From Novosphingobium sp. AP12 (GTDB taxonomy: Bacteria > Pseudomonadota > Alphaproteobacteria > Sphingomonadales > Sphingomonadaceae): a stretch of DNA of 64,000 nt. The notes beneath the pieces are model-generated. The model had not been told where the DNA came from. It made no database searches and saw nothing but the letters and a program-made list of their open reading frames with translations. Where the stretch lies: NCBI RefSeq assembly GCF_000281975.1, contig NZ_AKKE01000010.1, positions 22,344 through 86,343 of the forward strand, in the 5' to 3' direction. The translations under genes were made by a program, and so were the position numbers. Position 1 is the stretch's first letter. Each line of letters begins with the position of its first letter. Below are positions 27,718 to 37,612 of the stretch, piece after piece.

Positions 27718-28488
27718 ATGTGCGTCGCCGCGATCGCCTGGGACATGCATCCCGACTGGCTGCTTGTCGCCGCCGGCAACCGCGACGAGTTCCACGCCCG
27801 CCCGGCCGCGCCGCTTTCACGCTGGCAGGACGGGTCGGGGATCATCGCCGGCACCGACCTGACCGGCGGCGGCACCTGGCTCGGCGTCACCGAGGCGGGC
27901 CGCTTCGCGCTCGTCACCAACTACCGCGTGCCCGAAGGCGCCCAGCCCGGCCGGCCCTCGCGCGGGCGGCTGGTGACGGACCTGCTGACGGGCACGACGC
28001 CGGACGACATGGCACGGATGAATCCGTTCAACCTGATCCTCGCCGAGGGCGGACAGGCGTCGTTCCTGACCAACCATCCCGCAGTCGAGACCCGCCCGCT
28101 CACGCCCGGCATCCACGGCCTCTCGAACGGCGGGTTCGACGTGCCCTGGCCCAAGACGCTGCAGGTCGGCCAGGCCATCGCCGACTGGCTCGTGGTCGGC
28201 GAACGCGAGGTCGAGCCGCTGCTCGCCGCCCTGCGTGACGAGAAGCCGGCTCCTTCGCCCATGCGCCCGGAATTTGGACCGGAGCCGCGCTTCGCCCCGG
28301 TCTTCATCCGCGACGAGGTCTACGGCACGCGCTGCAGCACCGTCGCCGCGGTGGACCGGCAGGGGCGCGGCACCATCGTCGAGCGCAGCTTCGACGCGAA
28401 AGGCCGGGCGGCCGGCGAGGTGCGGCTCGATTTCGCCTGGCCTCGGCGCGATCACCCGGGATTTTCCTACAAGGCCGATCGCCGCTAG
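27718..28488 (+). CDS. NRDE (TANGO2-like) family protein
   Basis: A 256-residue protein of the NRDE family (bacterial relatives of human TANGO2). It begins MCVAAIAWDMHP with Cys2 near the amino terminus, as in Ntn-hydrolase-like members. It contains the family motif NRDE (NRDEFHARP), followed by GGTWLGVTEAGRFALVTNYR and the HGLSNG element. The ATG at 27718 follows an AGGGG site. The activity of the family is unresolved. It is 57 bp downstream of radC on the same strand. Confidence 0.88.
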   Translation: MCVAAIAWDMHPDWLLVAAGNRDEFHARPAAPLSRWQDGSGIIAGTDLTGGGTWLGVTEAGRFALVTNYRVPEGAQPGRPSRGRLVTDLLTGTTPDDMARMNPFNLILAEGGQASFLTNHPAVETRPLTPGIHGLSNGGFDVPWPKTLQVGQAIADWLVVGEREVEPLLAALRDEKPAPSPMRPEFGPEPRFAPVFIRDEVYGTRCSTVAAVDRQGRGTIVERSFDAKGRAAGEVRLDFAWPRRDHPGFSYKADRR

Positions 28489-28637
28489 GATGCCCGCGGG
28501 CCATCATGTCCGCCGGAGAAAAACCCTTTCATACACACCCCGCCCGCACGTACTTCATCAACTTGCCCCGCCACCACCCTTGCCTTTCGAGCCCCCGCCG
28601 CCTAGCGGCTCGCCGGTCAGAGCCACAGGAGTCGAAC

Positions 28638-29951
28638 ATGGTCCCCCGCTATTCCCGCCCCGCGATGACCGCGATCTGGGAGCCCGAAGCGCGTTATCGC
28701 ATCTGGTTCGAGATCGAGGCGCACGCCGCCGTCAAGATGGGCGAGATGGGCACCGTGCCGCCGAGCGCCGGCAAGGCCCTGTGGGACTGGTGGGCGACGA
28801 ACCCGACGATCGACGTCGCCGCGATCGACGCCATCGAGGCCGTCACCAAGCACGACGTCATCGCCTTCCTCGACTGGGTCGCCCAGCAGGTCGGCCCCGA
28901 AGCGCGCTTCATGCACCAGGGCATGACCAGCTCCGACGTGCTGGACACCACGCTCAACGTGCAGCTGGTCAAGGCCGCCGACCTCCTGATCGCCGACCTC
29001 GACGCCCTGCTGACCGCGATCAAGCGCCGTGCCGAGGAGCACAAGTACACCCCGACCATCGGCCGCAGCCACGGCATCCATGCCGAGCCGGTGACTTTCG
29101 GCCTGAAGCTGGCCGAAGCCTACGCCGAGTTCACCCGCTGCCGCGCGCGCCTCGTCGCCGCCCGCGAGGACGTCGCGACCTGCGCGATCTCGGGCGCGGT
29201 GGGCACCTTCGCGAACGTCGATCCGGCGGTGGAGGAATATGTCGCCGACAAGATGGGCCTCGGCATCGAGCCCGTGTCGACCCAGGTCATCCCGCGCGAC
29301 CGCCACGCCATGTTCTTCGCGGTGCTGGGCGTCATCGCCTCCTCGATCGAGCGTCTTGCCGTCGAGGTCCGCCATCTCCAGCGCACCGAAGTGCTCGAGG
29401 CCGAGGAATACTTCTCGCCCGGCCAGAAGGGCTCGTCGGCGATGCCGCACAAGCGCAACCCTGTGCTCACAGAAAACCTCACCGGCCTCGCCCGCGTCGT
29501 CCGTTCGGCGGTCGTCCCGGCGATGGAGAACGTAGCGCTCTGGCACGAGCGCGACATCTCGCACTCGTCGGTCGAGCGCTTCATCGGCCCCGACGCGACG
29601 ATCACTCTCGACTTCGCGCTGGGCCGTCTGACCGGCGTGATCGACAAGCTGCTGATCTACCCTGAGCGCATGCAGAAGAACCTCGACCGCATGGGCGGCC
29701 TCGTCCACTCGCAGCGTGTGCTGCTGGCGCTGACGCAGGCCGGCCTCTCGCGCGACGAGAGCTATCGCCTCGTCCAGCGCAACGCCATGAAGGTGTGGGA
29801 ATCGGACGGCCAGCTCAGCCTGCTCGAACTGCTCAAGGCCGACCCCGAAGTCGCCGCCGCGCTGCCTGCCGAAGTGATCGAGGACAAGTTCAACCTCGAC
29901 TATCACTTCAAGCACGTCGACACGATCTTCGCCCGGGTGTTCGGCGCCTGA
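28638..29951 (+). CDS. purB: Adenylosuccinate lyase
   Basis: Acts twice in purine synthesis, cleaving SAICAR and adenylosuccinate to release fumarate. The 437-residue product has HQGMTSSDVLDT, TIGRSHGIHAEP and the fumarase/ASL signature GSSAMPHKRNP near residue 270. The ATG at 28638 has an AGGAG site, and the frame's longer N-terminus from 28506 is poor in conserved sequence. It is followed by a weak hairpin at 29964-29997 and then lapA. Confidence 0.96.
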   Translation: MVPRYSRPAMTAIWEPEARYRIWFEIEAHAAVKMGEMGTVPPSAGKALWDWWATNPTIDVAAIDAIEAVTKHDVIAFLDWVAQQVGPEARFMHQGMTSSDVLDTTLNVQLVKAADLLIADLDALLTAIKRRAEEHKYTPTIGRSHGIHAEPVTFGLKLAEAYAEFTRCRARLVAAREDVATCAISGAVGTFANVDPAVEEYVADKMGLGIEPVSTQVIPRDRHAMFFAVLGVIASSIERLAVEVRHLQRTEVLEAEEYFSPGQKGSSAMPHKRNPVLTENLTGLARVVRSAVVPAMENVALWHERDISHSSVERFIGPDATITLDFALGRLTGVIDKLLIYPERMQKNLDRMGGLVHSQRVLLALTQAGLSRDESYRLVQRNAMKVWESDGQLSLLELLKADPEVAAALPAEVIEDKFNLDYHFKHVDTIFARVFGA

Positions 29952-30086
29952 GCCTGCTTTCCCTTTCCTCGGTCCTGCAAAATCGGGATCGAGGAAAAGG
30001 TGCAGCAATCGGCCAAGGACCACCCTTCCCTTGCCCAAAAATCCCGCCTAGCATCCGTGTTTCCGCGGGGGAAAGCAGGAGGTAGC

Positions 30087-30458
30087 ATGCAGGTCATCCG
30101 CACTATCGCGTGGGTCGTGGTCACCGCGATTCTCGTGGCGTTCATCGCGATGAACTGGAACACCGCGCCGGTGAACTTCTGGCCGCTCGAAAACGGCAAC
30201 TACATCCACTTCGACTGGCCGGTGGGCTTCGTCGCCCTGCTGTTCTTCGGTCTCGGCATGCTGCCGGTATGGCTCTACCTGCGCGCCGTGCGCTGGCGGC
30301 TCAACCGCCGCATCGCCAGCTTGGAAAATTCGCTCCGCGCGAATTCCACCGCCGCGCTGACCAATCCCGCGACCGTGCCCGTCACCACTCCGGCGGCCGT
30401 CCCCGAGACGGACCCCGCCTTCGCCATCGAAAACCCGTCGGAACCGCTGAAACCATGA
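30087..30458 (+). CDS. LapA-domain (DUF1049) inner-membrane protein
   Basis: A 123-residue protein with two membrane segments (about 6-24, and WPVGFVALLFFGLGMLPVWLYL at about 45-66). The motif FIAMNWNTAPVNFWPL between them is typical of the LapA domain. A coiled, Pro/Thr/Ala-rich tail follows. The ATG has a strong AGGAGG site, and its TGA overlaps the pyrF ATG (ATGA). LapA-type proteins link to lipopolysaccharide assembly in E. coli. The role here is unknown. Confidence 0.85.
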   Translation: MQVIRTIAWVVVTAILVAFIAMNWNTAPVNFWPLENGNYIHFDWPVGFVALLFFGLGMLPVWLYLRAVRWRLNRRIASLENSLRANSTAALTNPATVPVTTPAAVPETDPAFAIENPSEPLKP

Positions 30459-31147
30459 ACCACAATCCCGTCTATCTCGCCCTCGACCTGCCCCGCCTCG
30501 ACGCCGCCGAGGCTCTGGCGCGCAAGGTTTCCGGGCACATCGGCGGGATCAAGCTGGGGCTCGAATTCTTCTGCGCCCACGGCCACCACGGCGTCCACGA
30601 ACTGCACAAGACCGGCCTGCCGATCTTCCTCGACCTCAAGCTGCACGACATTCCCAATACCGTCGCCGGCGCGATGCAGGCGATCCACGTCCTCCAGCCC
30701 TCGATCGTCACCGTCCATGCCGCCGGCGGCCGGGCGATGATGGAGGATGCCAAGGCCGCTGCCGGAGAAAACTGCAAGGTCGTGGCGGTCACCGTGCTCA
30801 CCAGCCTCGACGGCGACGATCTCGCCGCGATCGGCGTCACTGCCGCCGACCCGCACGAGCAGGCCTTGCGCCTTGCCGAACTCGCCCACTCCGCCGGGCT
30901 CGACGGCATCGTCTGCTCCGGCCACGAGGTCGGCGCGGTCCACAGGCAGTGGAAGGACGGCTACTTCGTCGTCCCCGGCCTGCGCCCCGCCGACGGCAAG
31001 GCGAACGGCGCCCACGGCGACCAGAAGCGCATCGTCACTCCGCGCGAAGCTCGCGACGCCGGCGCCAGCGTACTCGTCATCGGCCGCCCGATCAGCCGGG
31101 CGGAGGACCCGCTGGCGGCCGCCCGAGCGATCGAGGCTACCCTCTAA
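30455..31147 (+). CDS. pyrF: Orotidine 5'-phosphate decarboxylase
   Basis: Last step of UMP synthesis. The 230-residue TIM barrel has the catalytic D-x-K-x-x-D at D60, K62 and D65 (LDLKLHDIPNT). Other marks are VTVHAAGGRAMM, the phosphate loop VVPGLRPADG, and VLVIGRPISRAEDP at the C-terminus. The ATG overlaps lapA by four bases. Tetrahydrofolate and tryptophan genes follow further down, the usual grouping in this group of bacteria. Confidence 0.96.
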   Translation: MNHNPVYLALDLPRLDAAEALARKVSGHIGGIKLGLEFFCAHGHHGVHELHKTGLPIFLDLKLHDIPNTVAGAMQAIHVLQPSIVTVHAAGGRAMMEDAKAAAGENCKVVAVTVLTSLDGDDLAAIGVTAADPHEQALRLAELAHSAGLDGIVCSGHEVGAVHRQWKDGYFVVPGLRPADGKANGAHGDQKRIVTPREARDAGASVLVIGRPISRAEDPLAAARAIEATL

Positions 31148-31269
31148 GGTTTGGATCAACCCTAACATCCACTCACCTTAACAATCACTCACCCTGCCGT
31201 TCAGCGCCGCGAAACCCCTCGGCCTCCAGATCGTTGCTCCGGAAACAAGTGAACGGAGTGCGACCTGAA

Positions 31270-32031
31270 ATGAAACACCTGAACCTGATCGCCGCGAGTG
31301 CCCTGGGCGCAGCGATGCTTCCCGCCGCACCCGCGCTGGCCCAGCAGGTGGGCCCTGTCCCCGCGATCGAAGCCGGGCACACGCTGTTGACAGTGAGCGC
31401 GCAGGGTTCGTCCACCCGCACGCCCGACCTCGCGAGCTACTCGGCCGGCGTCACGACGCAGGGCGCCACCGCGAGTGAGGCGCTTTCGGCCAACTCCACG
31501 CGCATGACGCAGGTGATCGCCGCGCTGAAGCGTGCCGGTATCGCCGACCGCGATGTCCAGACGAGCAACCTCAGCGTCAACCCCGTCTATTCGCAGCCCA
31601 AGCGCCTGCCCGACGGCAGTTACGAGGACGGCCCGCAGCGGATCGTCGGCTACCAAGCCACGAACAACGTCTCGGTCCGTCAGCGCAAGCTGGGCGACAT
31701 GGGCAAGGTGATCGACGCGCTCGTGGCGGCGGGCGCGAACCAGGTGAACGGCCCGAACTTCATGCTCGACAAGCCCGAGGCGGCGCAGGACGAAGCCCGG
31801 ATCGAAGCGATGAAGGTCGCCCGCGCCCGCGCCGACCTCTACGCCAAGGCTGCGGGCCTTCGCGTCGCCCGCATCGTCTCGATCGGTGAGAGCGGCGGCT
31901 ATGCCCCGCAGCCGGTGATGTACATGCGCAAGGAAGCGATGGACGTCGCCGCCGCGCCCTCGCCGCCGGTCGCCGCTGGGGAGTTGGAGATGAACGTCAA
32001 CGTGACGGTGCAGTTCGAACTGGCCCCGTAA
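31270..32031 (+). CDS. SIMPL-domain (DUF541) periplasmic protein
   Basis: A 253-residue secreted protein. Residues 1-25 form a Sec signal ending PALAQQ. The mature chain has the DUF541 pattern: HTLLTVSAQGSSTRTPDLASYSAGV, the ATASEALSANSTRM helix, VGYQATNNVSVRQRKLGDMG, and a C-terminal strand VNVTVQFEL. A GGAG lies about 11 bp before the ATG. Members often sit in the periplasm or outer-membrane stress responses, but their biochemical role is not settled. It ends 5 bp from a convergent lipoprotein gene. Confidence 0.87.
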   Translation: MKHLNLIAASALGAAMLPAAPALAQQVGPVPAIEAGHTLLTVSAQGSSTRTPDLASYSAGVTTQGATASEALSANSTRMTQVIAALKRAGIADRDVQTSNLSVNPVYSQPKRLPDGSYEDGPQRIVGYQATNNVSVRQRKLGDMGKVIDALVAAGANQVNGPNFMLDKPEAAQDEARIEAMKVARARADLYAKAAGLRVARIVSIGESGGYAPQPVMYMRKEAMDVAAAPSPPVAAGELEMNVNVTVQFELAP

Positions 32032-32036
32032 GAACG

Positions 32037-32459
32037 TCAGTTCACCATCATCTGCTCCGACTGAATATGGTAGCCGACCAGCGTAAGCTGGTCGGCGTTG
32101 CCTTTGCGATAGACGAACTGCTCGGCCGCGCTGCCGCGTTCGAACGTGGTTTCCATGGCGACAGTGATGAAGCTGCCGCCGGTGGTCGCATTGGCGTTCC
32201 AGCCGACCTGCTTCGTCGACTTCACATTGCCCAGCTTGCGGTGCACCGCCTCGAGCAACTGCCCGAACTGCGCCCGCGTACCGGCCTTGCGCAGTTCCGG
32301 GTCGGCTCCTTTCCACACCGCCTGCCAGTTCCCCGCATCCAGTTCGTGATGGAAGTGCCCCACTTCCGCTTCGGCTTCCTTTATCGAGGCCTGCACATTG
32401 CACCCGCCGAGCATTGCGGCGGCAGCGAATGGCATTAGATAGCGGCCCAGTCGTTTCAT
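32037..32459 (-). CDS. Putative lipoprotein, DUF4019-like
   Basis: A 140-residue protein with a lipoprotein signal (lipobox MLGGC, lipid-bearing Cys at residue 20). The mature part reads like a small cystatin-like/NTF2-like domain: EVGHFHHELDAGNWQAVW..ADPELRKAG, then VHRKLGNVKSTKQVGWN and a two-strand C-terminal end. It resembles DUF4019-type proteins; that match is by eye and not certain. An AGGGGGA site precedes the ATG. It is divergent from trpF by 48 bp. Confidence 0.6.
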   Translation of the reverse strand: MKRLGRYLMPFAAAAMLGGCNVQASIKEAEAEVGHFHHELDAGNWQAVWKGADPELRKAGTRAQFGQLLEAVHRKLGNVKSTKQVGWNANATTGGSFITVAMETTFERGSAAEQFVYRKGNADQLTLVGYHIQSEQMMVN

Positions 32460-32507
32460 CGGTGTCCCCCTGACGGTGCGGCACGCAATCTAGTCCGGAA
32501 AGCGCAC

Positions 32508-33152
32508 ATGCCAACAGCGGCGATAAAGATCTGCGGCATCAGCACGCCCGCCAGCCTCGAGGCGGTAATGCGCGCGCGTGCCGCGCACATCGGGCTCGTA
32601 TTCTTTCCGAAGAGCCCTCGCGCCGTGACGCCCGCCGAGGCCGCGCTGCTGTCCGAACGGGCGGAGGGCCGGATCGGCCGCGTCGGCCTGTTCGTCGATG
32701 CCGACGACACTCTGCTCGGCGAGGCGGTGACCGCCGCGCGCCTCGACGCCCTGCAACTCCACGGCGAGGAAACGCCCGAGCGCGCAGCCCAGCTTCGGGC
32801 CCGCTTCGGCATTCCCGTGTGGAAGGCCCTGCCCGTGGCCAGCGCCCGCGACGTCGAGCGCGCGTCCGCCTATGCCGACGCGGTCGACCTGATCCTGTTC
32901 GACGCCAGGACGCCCAAGGGCACCCTGCCCGGCGGCATGGGCCTCAGCTTCGACTGGAGCCTCGTGGCCAACTGGAAAGGGCCCGCCCCCTGGGGCCTCG
33001 CGGGCGGCCTCGATCCGTCCAACGTGGCCGATGCCATCCGGCGGACGGGCACGCCGCTGGTCGATACTTCCTCCGGCGTCGAGAGCGCGCCCGGCGTCAA
33101 GGACGAGAGCCGCATCGCCGCCTTCTGCGCCGCCGTCCGCTCCGCGCAATAA
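32508..33152 (+). CDS. trpF: Phosphoribosylanthranilate isomerase
   Basis: Third step of tryptophan synthesis (Amadori rearrangement). The 214-residue TIM barrel has the expected KICGIST start with catalytic Cys9, LQLHGEETPE, VDLILFDARTPKGTLPGGMG with the catalytic Asp, WGLAGGLDPSNV, and DTSSGVESAPG at the C-terminal phosphate site. It is separated from trpB by an outer-membrane protein gene on the other strand. Confidence 0.95.
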   Translation: MPTAAIKICGISTPASLEAVMRARAAHIGLVFFPKSPRAVTPAEAALLSERAEGRIGRVGLFVDADDTLLGEAVTAARLDALQLHGEETPERAAQLRARFGIPVWKALPVASARDVERASAYADAVDLILFDARTPKGTLPGGMGLSFDWSLVANWKGPAPWGLAGGLDPSNVADAIRRTGTPLVDTSSGVESAPGVKDESRIAAFCAAVRSAQ

Positions 33153-33153
33153 G

Positions 33154-33188
33154 AAAGGGCGGCCCGTTGCCGGACCGCCCTTTCCTTG
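33154..33188 (+). terminator. Terminator between trpF and the outer-membrane gene
   Basis: A 9-bp stem AAAGGGCGG/CCGCCCTTT (33154-33162 with 33175-33183), followed by CCTTGG. It directly follows the trpF stop. The stem begins with A and ends with T on both strands, so it may act in both directions. Confidence 0.75.
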
Positions 33189-33246
33189 GCTTCACGCTCG
33201 CCCACTCGGGACTTGCGGCGAGCGTAAGCTGATCAGTCGCGAACGA

Positions 33247-33714
33247 TCAGAACTTCACGCCCACGCCCACCACGCCGCGATCGGCGTCGGGAGTGTTGTC
33301 GCCGACCAGCAGGTGCTGGTACTCCGCCTTCACGTAGTAGCGCGAACCGACGTCCTGCTGGATGCCGCCACCGACGCCCACGGCGCTGTTGCCGTAGCGG
33401 GTGTTCTTCGACTCCCAGTCCGCCAGCGCGTAAGCCTTGGTGGCGGGCGTGAGCTTCATGCCGACGCGGCCACCGGCGCCCCACGACACGCGCGTGCCGC
33501 CGGTAAGAATCTTGTCGGCCGAACCCTGCACACCGACGAACAGCTTGTCGCCAAGGTCGTAGTCGTAGCCGGCCGCGATGCCTGCGGTCGCTTCGGTGTC
33601 GCTGTTGTTCCAAATCACGCCGCCGCGCGTTTCGACGCGGGCTTCGTTGGCCATGGCGGGAGCGGCGGCAGCCAGGGTGGCAACGGCGGCAAACGAAACA
33701 AGTGCAATACGCAT
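33247..33714 (-). CDS. Small outer-membrane beta-barrel protein
   Basis: A 155-residue protein. Residues 1-22 form a Sec signal ending AMANEA. The mature part is all beta: alternating strands with Gly/Tyr pairs (AGIAAGYDYDLGDKLFVGVQG, YALADWES), and it ends GVVGVGVKF with a C-terminal Phe, the outer-membrane signature. It resembles small opacity-type porin-like barrels. Function unknown. It lies between trpF and trpB on the opposite strand. Confidence 0.82.
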   Translation of the reverse strand: MRIALVSFAAVATLAAAAPAMANEARVETRGGVIWNNSDTEATAGIAAGYDYDLGDKLFVGVQGSADKILTGGTRVSWGAGGRVGMKLTPATKAYALADWESKNTRYGNSAVGVGGGIQQDVGSRYYVKAEYQHLLVGDNTPDADRGVVGVGVKF

Positions 33715-33984
33715 ATTCTAAACTCCAGTATTCAAAGTCCCGGCCCTCACCGGGAGCCCCGCCGCTGGGCCTGCCCTCCTTGCGCGCAGATGAACGAAAA
33801 TTACTTTAAATGCGCCAAAACGTCACGAAACTGCAGCTTTGAGACATTATGATGCTTTTGCGGCAAGCCAGTTGCGTTGTTTGCAATTGAAGGGGAGCCG
33901 GTCCATTCCCATCGCCCATGCAGGCGGGCCCCTGCTGCAAAGGCGTCTGGACAACCGCCTGCCCCTCTGCCAATCGCCGGTGTC

Positions 33985-35261
<1,277 letters not shown>

Positions 35262-35265
<4 letters not shown>

Positions 35266-35513
35266 AGAAGGGCGGGTGGCAACGGTCGCTGATCGACGCC
35301 GCCGTCCTCTGGATGGCGGTTTTCCCGGCGATCCGGGTGCTCGCGGACCTCGTGCGCGCCCGCTCCTTCAATCTCTCGGGAGCGGGTTACTTCTGGGCAT
35401 TCGCGTTCCGGGGTGATTGGGCCGACATCGCCGTCAGTCTCGCCTACCTCGCCTTGTTCATCGGCCTGACCGCCGCCATTCTCCGCTTTTCCGGAAAGAC
35501 GCTGTTCTCCTGA
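35262..35513 (+). CDS. Small two-span membrane protein between trpB and trpA
   Basis: An 83-residue protein with two likely membrane segments (about 10-28 and 54-76), joined by a charged middle ([13 protein letters not shown]). It starts at a TTG that overlaps the trpB stop (TTGA) and ends in a TGATG overlap with trpA. It is therefore translated between the two tryptophan synthase genes. I do not recognise it. The interlocked ends support that it is real. Confidence 0.75.
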
Positions 35514-36289
35514 TGACCCGCTTCGAAACCGCATTCGCCAAAGGCCCCGCGCTCGTCTGCTTCATTACCGGGGGCGACGGCGATACCGCCGCCAACCTCG
35601 ATGCGCTGGTTGAGGGCGGCGCCGACGTGATCGAGGTGGGTATGCCCTTCACCGATCCCATGGCCGACGGCCAGGCGATCCAGGAAGCGAACCTGCGCTC
35701 CTTCGCAGCGGGCACCAAGACCTCCGACATCTTCGCCATCGCCACCGCCTTCCGCGCGCGCCATCCGCAGGTGCCGCTGGTGCTGATGGGCTATGCCAAT
35801 CCGATGACCGTGCGCGGCCCCGAGTGGTTCGCCGATGCCTGCGCCAAGGCCGGCGTCGACGGCGTCATCTGTGTCGACATCCCGCCCGAGGAGGACGCCG
35901 CGCTCGGTCCGGCACTGCGCGCACAGGGCGTCTCGCTGATCCGCCTCGCCACGCCGACCACCGATGCCGGCCGGCTTCCGGCGGTGCTGGAGGGTTCTTC
36001 GGGCTTCCTCTATTACGTCTCCGTCGCGGGCATCACCGGCATGCAGCAGGCGGCGCAGACCTCGATCGACGAAGCGGTCGCCCGGCTGAAGGCCGCAAGC
36101 ACGATCCCGGTCGCGGTGGGCTTCGGCGTGCGCACGCCCGAGCAGGCTGCCGCCATCGCCAAGGTTGCCGACGGCGTCGTCGTCGGCTCGGCGCTCGTCG
36201 ACCTCGTCAAGCAGCACGGCGACAAGGCCGCGGGCCCGCTCAGGGAGCTGACCTCGGCGCTGGCGCAAGCGGTGCATTCGGCGCGCTGA
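35513..36289 (+). CDS. trpA: Tryptophan synthase alpha chain
   Basis: Cleaves indole-3-glycerol phosphate to indole. The 258-residue TIM barrel has E41 and D52 in VIEVGMPFTDPMADG, matching the catalytic Glu49 and Asp60 of the Salmonella enzyme. It also has PLVLMGYANPM, IPPEE, and the phosphate loop VGFGVRTPEQAA. Its ATG overlaps the small membrane gene (TGATG), and its own stop overlaps folC in the same way. Confidence 0.95.
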   Translation: MTRFETAFAKGPALVCFITGGDGDTAANLDALVEGGADVIEVGMPFTDPMADGQAIQEANLRSFAAGTKTSDIFAIATAFRARHPQVPLVLMGYANPMTVRGPEWFADACAKAGVDGVICVDIPPEEDAALGPALRAQGVSLIRLATPTTDAGRLPAVLEGSSGFLYYVSVAGITGMQQAAQTSIDEAVARLKAASTIPVAVGFGVRTPEQAAAIAKVADGVVVGSALVDLVKQHGDKAAGPLRELTSALAQAVHSAR

Positions 36290-37605
36290 TGCGCGACTTC
36301 GCGGTGTCCGACGCGGCCGCCGTCCAGGCCCAGCTCGACCGGCTCGCCGCGCTGTCGCTGCCGCAGGGACGCATCGGGCTCGACGCGATCCGCGAACTGC
36401 TGGCGCGGCTGGGGGATCCGCACCTGGCGATAGCGCCCGCCTTCCACGTAGCCGGTACCAACGGCAAGGGTTCGACCTGTGCCTACCTGCGTGCGATCCT
36501 GGAGGCGCAGGGCTACCGCGTCCACGCGATCACCAGCCCGCATCTCGTCCGCTACAACGAGCGCATCCGCATTGCAGGGGAGCTTGTCGGCGACGACGAG
36601 CTGGCCTCACTGCTGGCCGAAGTGCTGGATGCCTCGGAAGGCCTGAGCGTCAGCTTCTTCGAAGTCACCATCGCCGCCAGCTTCCTCGCCTTCTACCGCC
36701 ATCCGGCCGACGCCTGCGTGATCGAGGTCGGCCTCGGCGGCCGGTTCGACGCAACCAACGTCCTGCCCGCCCCACTCGTTTGCGGGATCGCGACGCTGGG
36801 GATCGACCACGAACGCTTCCTCCTCGCGCCTGAGGACGGCACTCCCGCCGAACCGCTTGCCCGGATCGCCTTCGAGAAAGCGGGCATCCGCCGCCCCGGC
36901 GTGCCGCTGGTGACGCAAGGGTATCCGGTGCCCGTCATGGCCGTGCTGCAGTCGCTGGCCGCCTCCGAACACGTACCGCTGTTCTGGCGCGGCGACTGCT
37001 GGAACGCGCGAGCGACCAGCGACGCCCTATACTTCGAGGACGGCGACGGGTCGCTGACCCTGCCGCTGCCGCATATCCCCGGCGTCCATCAGGCCGACAA
37101 TGCCGCACTCGCCGTCGCCATGCTGCGCCGGCAGGACCTGCTGCGCATCGACCCGCAGGCGATGGCCAAGGGCATCCGCGCCGCGCGCTGGCCCGCTCGA
37201 ATGCAGCTACTGGGTGACGGCCCCCTCACCCGGCTCGTTCCCGGCACCCCGGTGTGGCTAGACGGCGGCCACAACCGCGATGCGGGGCTGGCGCTCGCGA
37301 CGTTCCTCGCAGAGCAGGAGATCGCGCCGCATCTCGTCCTGGGCATGATCGAGGGCAAGGACCCCGGCGCCCTGCTCGATCCGCTGCACCGCCACGTCGA
37401 GAGCGTCACGCTGGTGCCGGTGCCCGGCCACAACTGCCTGCCCCCCGAGGCTTTCTCAGGCTGGCCGGTGGAGACCACGTGCGCGCCGGACGTCGCGACC
37501 GCCTTGCGCGAGCTGGAACGCCGAAACCCGCGCTCGGTGCTGGTCGCTGGGTCGCTCTACCTCGCGGGCGCGGTGCTGCGTGAGAACGGTGAGTGGCCGG
37601 ACTGA
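36289..37605 (+). CDS. folC: Folylpolyglutamate/dihydrofolate synthase
   Basis: Adds glutamate to dihydropteroate and folates. The 438-residue product has the P-loop GTNGKGST (56-63), TSPHLVRYNERIRI, FFEVTIAASFLAF, VIEVGLGGRFDATN and HNRDAGLA near the C-terminus. The ATG overlaps the trpA TGA (TGATG). In many alphaproteobacteria accD lies between trpA and folC; here it does not. It ends 7 bp from the convergent permease gene. Confidence 0.95.
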   Translation: MRDFAVSDAAAVQAQLDRLAALSLPQGRIGLDAIRELLARLGDPHLAIAPAFHVAGTNGKGSTCAYLRAILEAQGYRVHAITSPHLVRYNERIRIAGELVGDDELASLLAEVLDASEGLSVSFFEVTIAASFLAFYRHPADACVIEVGLGGRFDATNVLPAPLVCGIATLGIDHERFLLAPEDGTPAEPLARIAFEKAGIRRPGVPLVTQGYPVPVMAVLQSLAASEHVPLFWRGDCWNARATSDALYFEDGDGSLTLPLPHIPGVHQADNAALAVAMLRRQDLLRIDPQAMAKGIRAARWPARMQLLGDGPLTRLVPGTPVWLDGGHNRDAGLALATFLAEQEIAPHLVLGMIEGKDPGALLDPLHRHVESVTLVPVPGHNCLPPEAFSGWPVETTCAPDVATALRELERRNPRSVLVAGSLYLAGAVLRENGEWPD

Positions 37606-37612
37606 AGGCCTC

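Noticed and set aside
28506..28637. ATG at 28506 as a longer purB start or leader peptide
   Set aside because: The added residues are Pro/Arg/His-rich and unlike PurB; the ATG at 28638 has an AGGAG site and starts the conserved region.
29964..29997. Hairpin TTTCCTCG/CGAGGAAA after purB
   Set aside because: Stem of 8 bp with no clear T-run; too weak to call a terminator.
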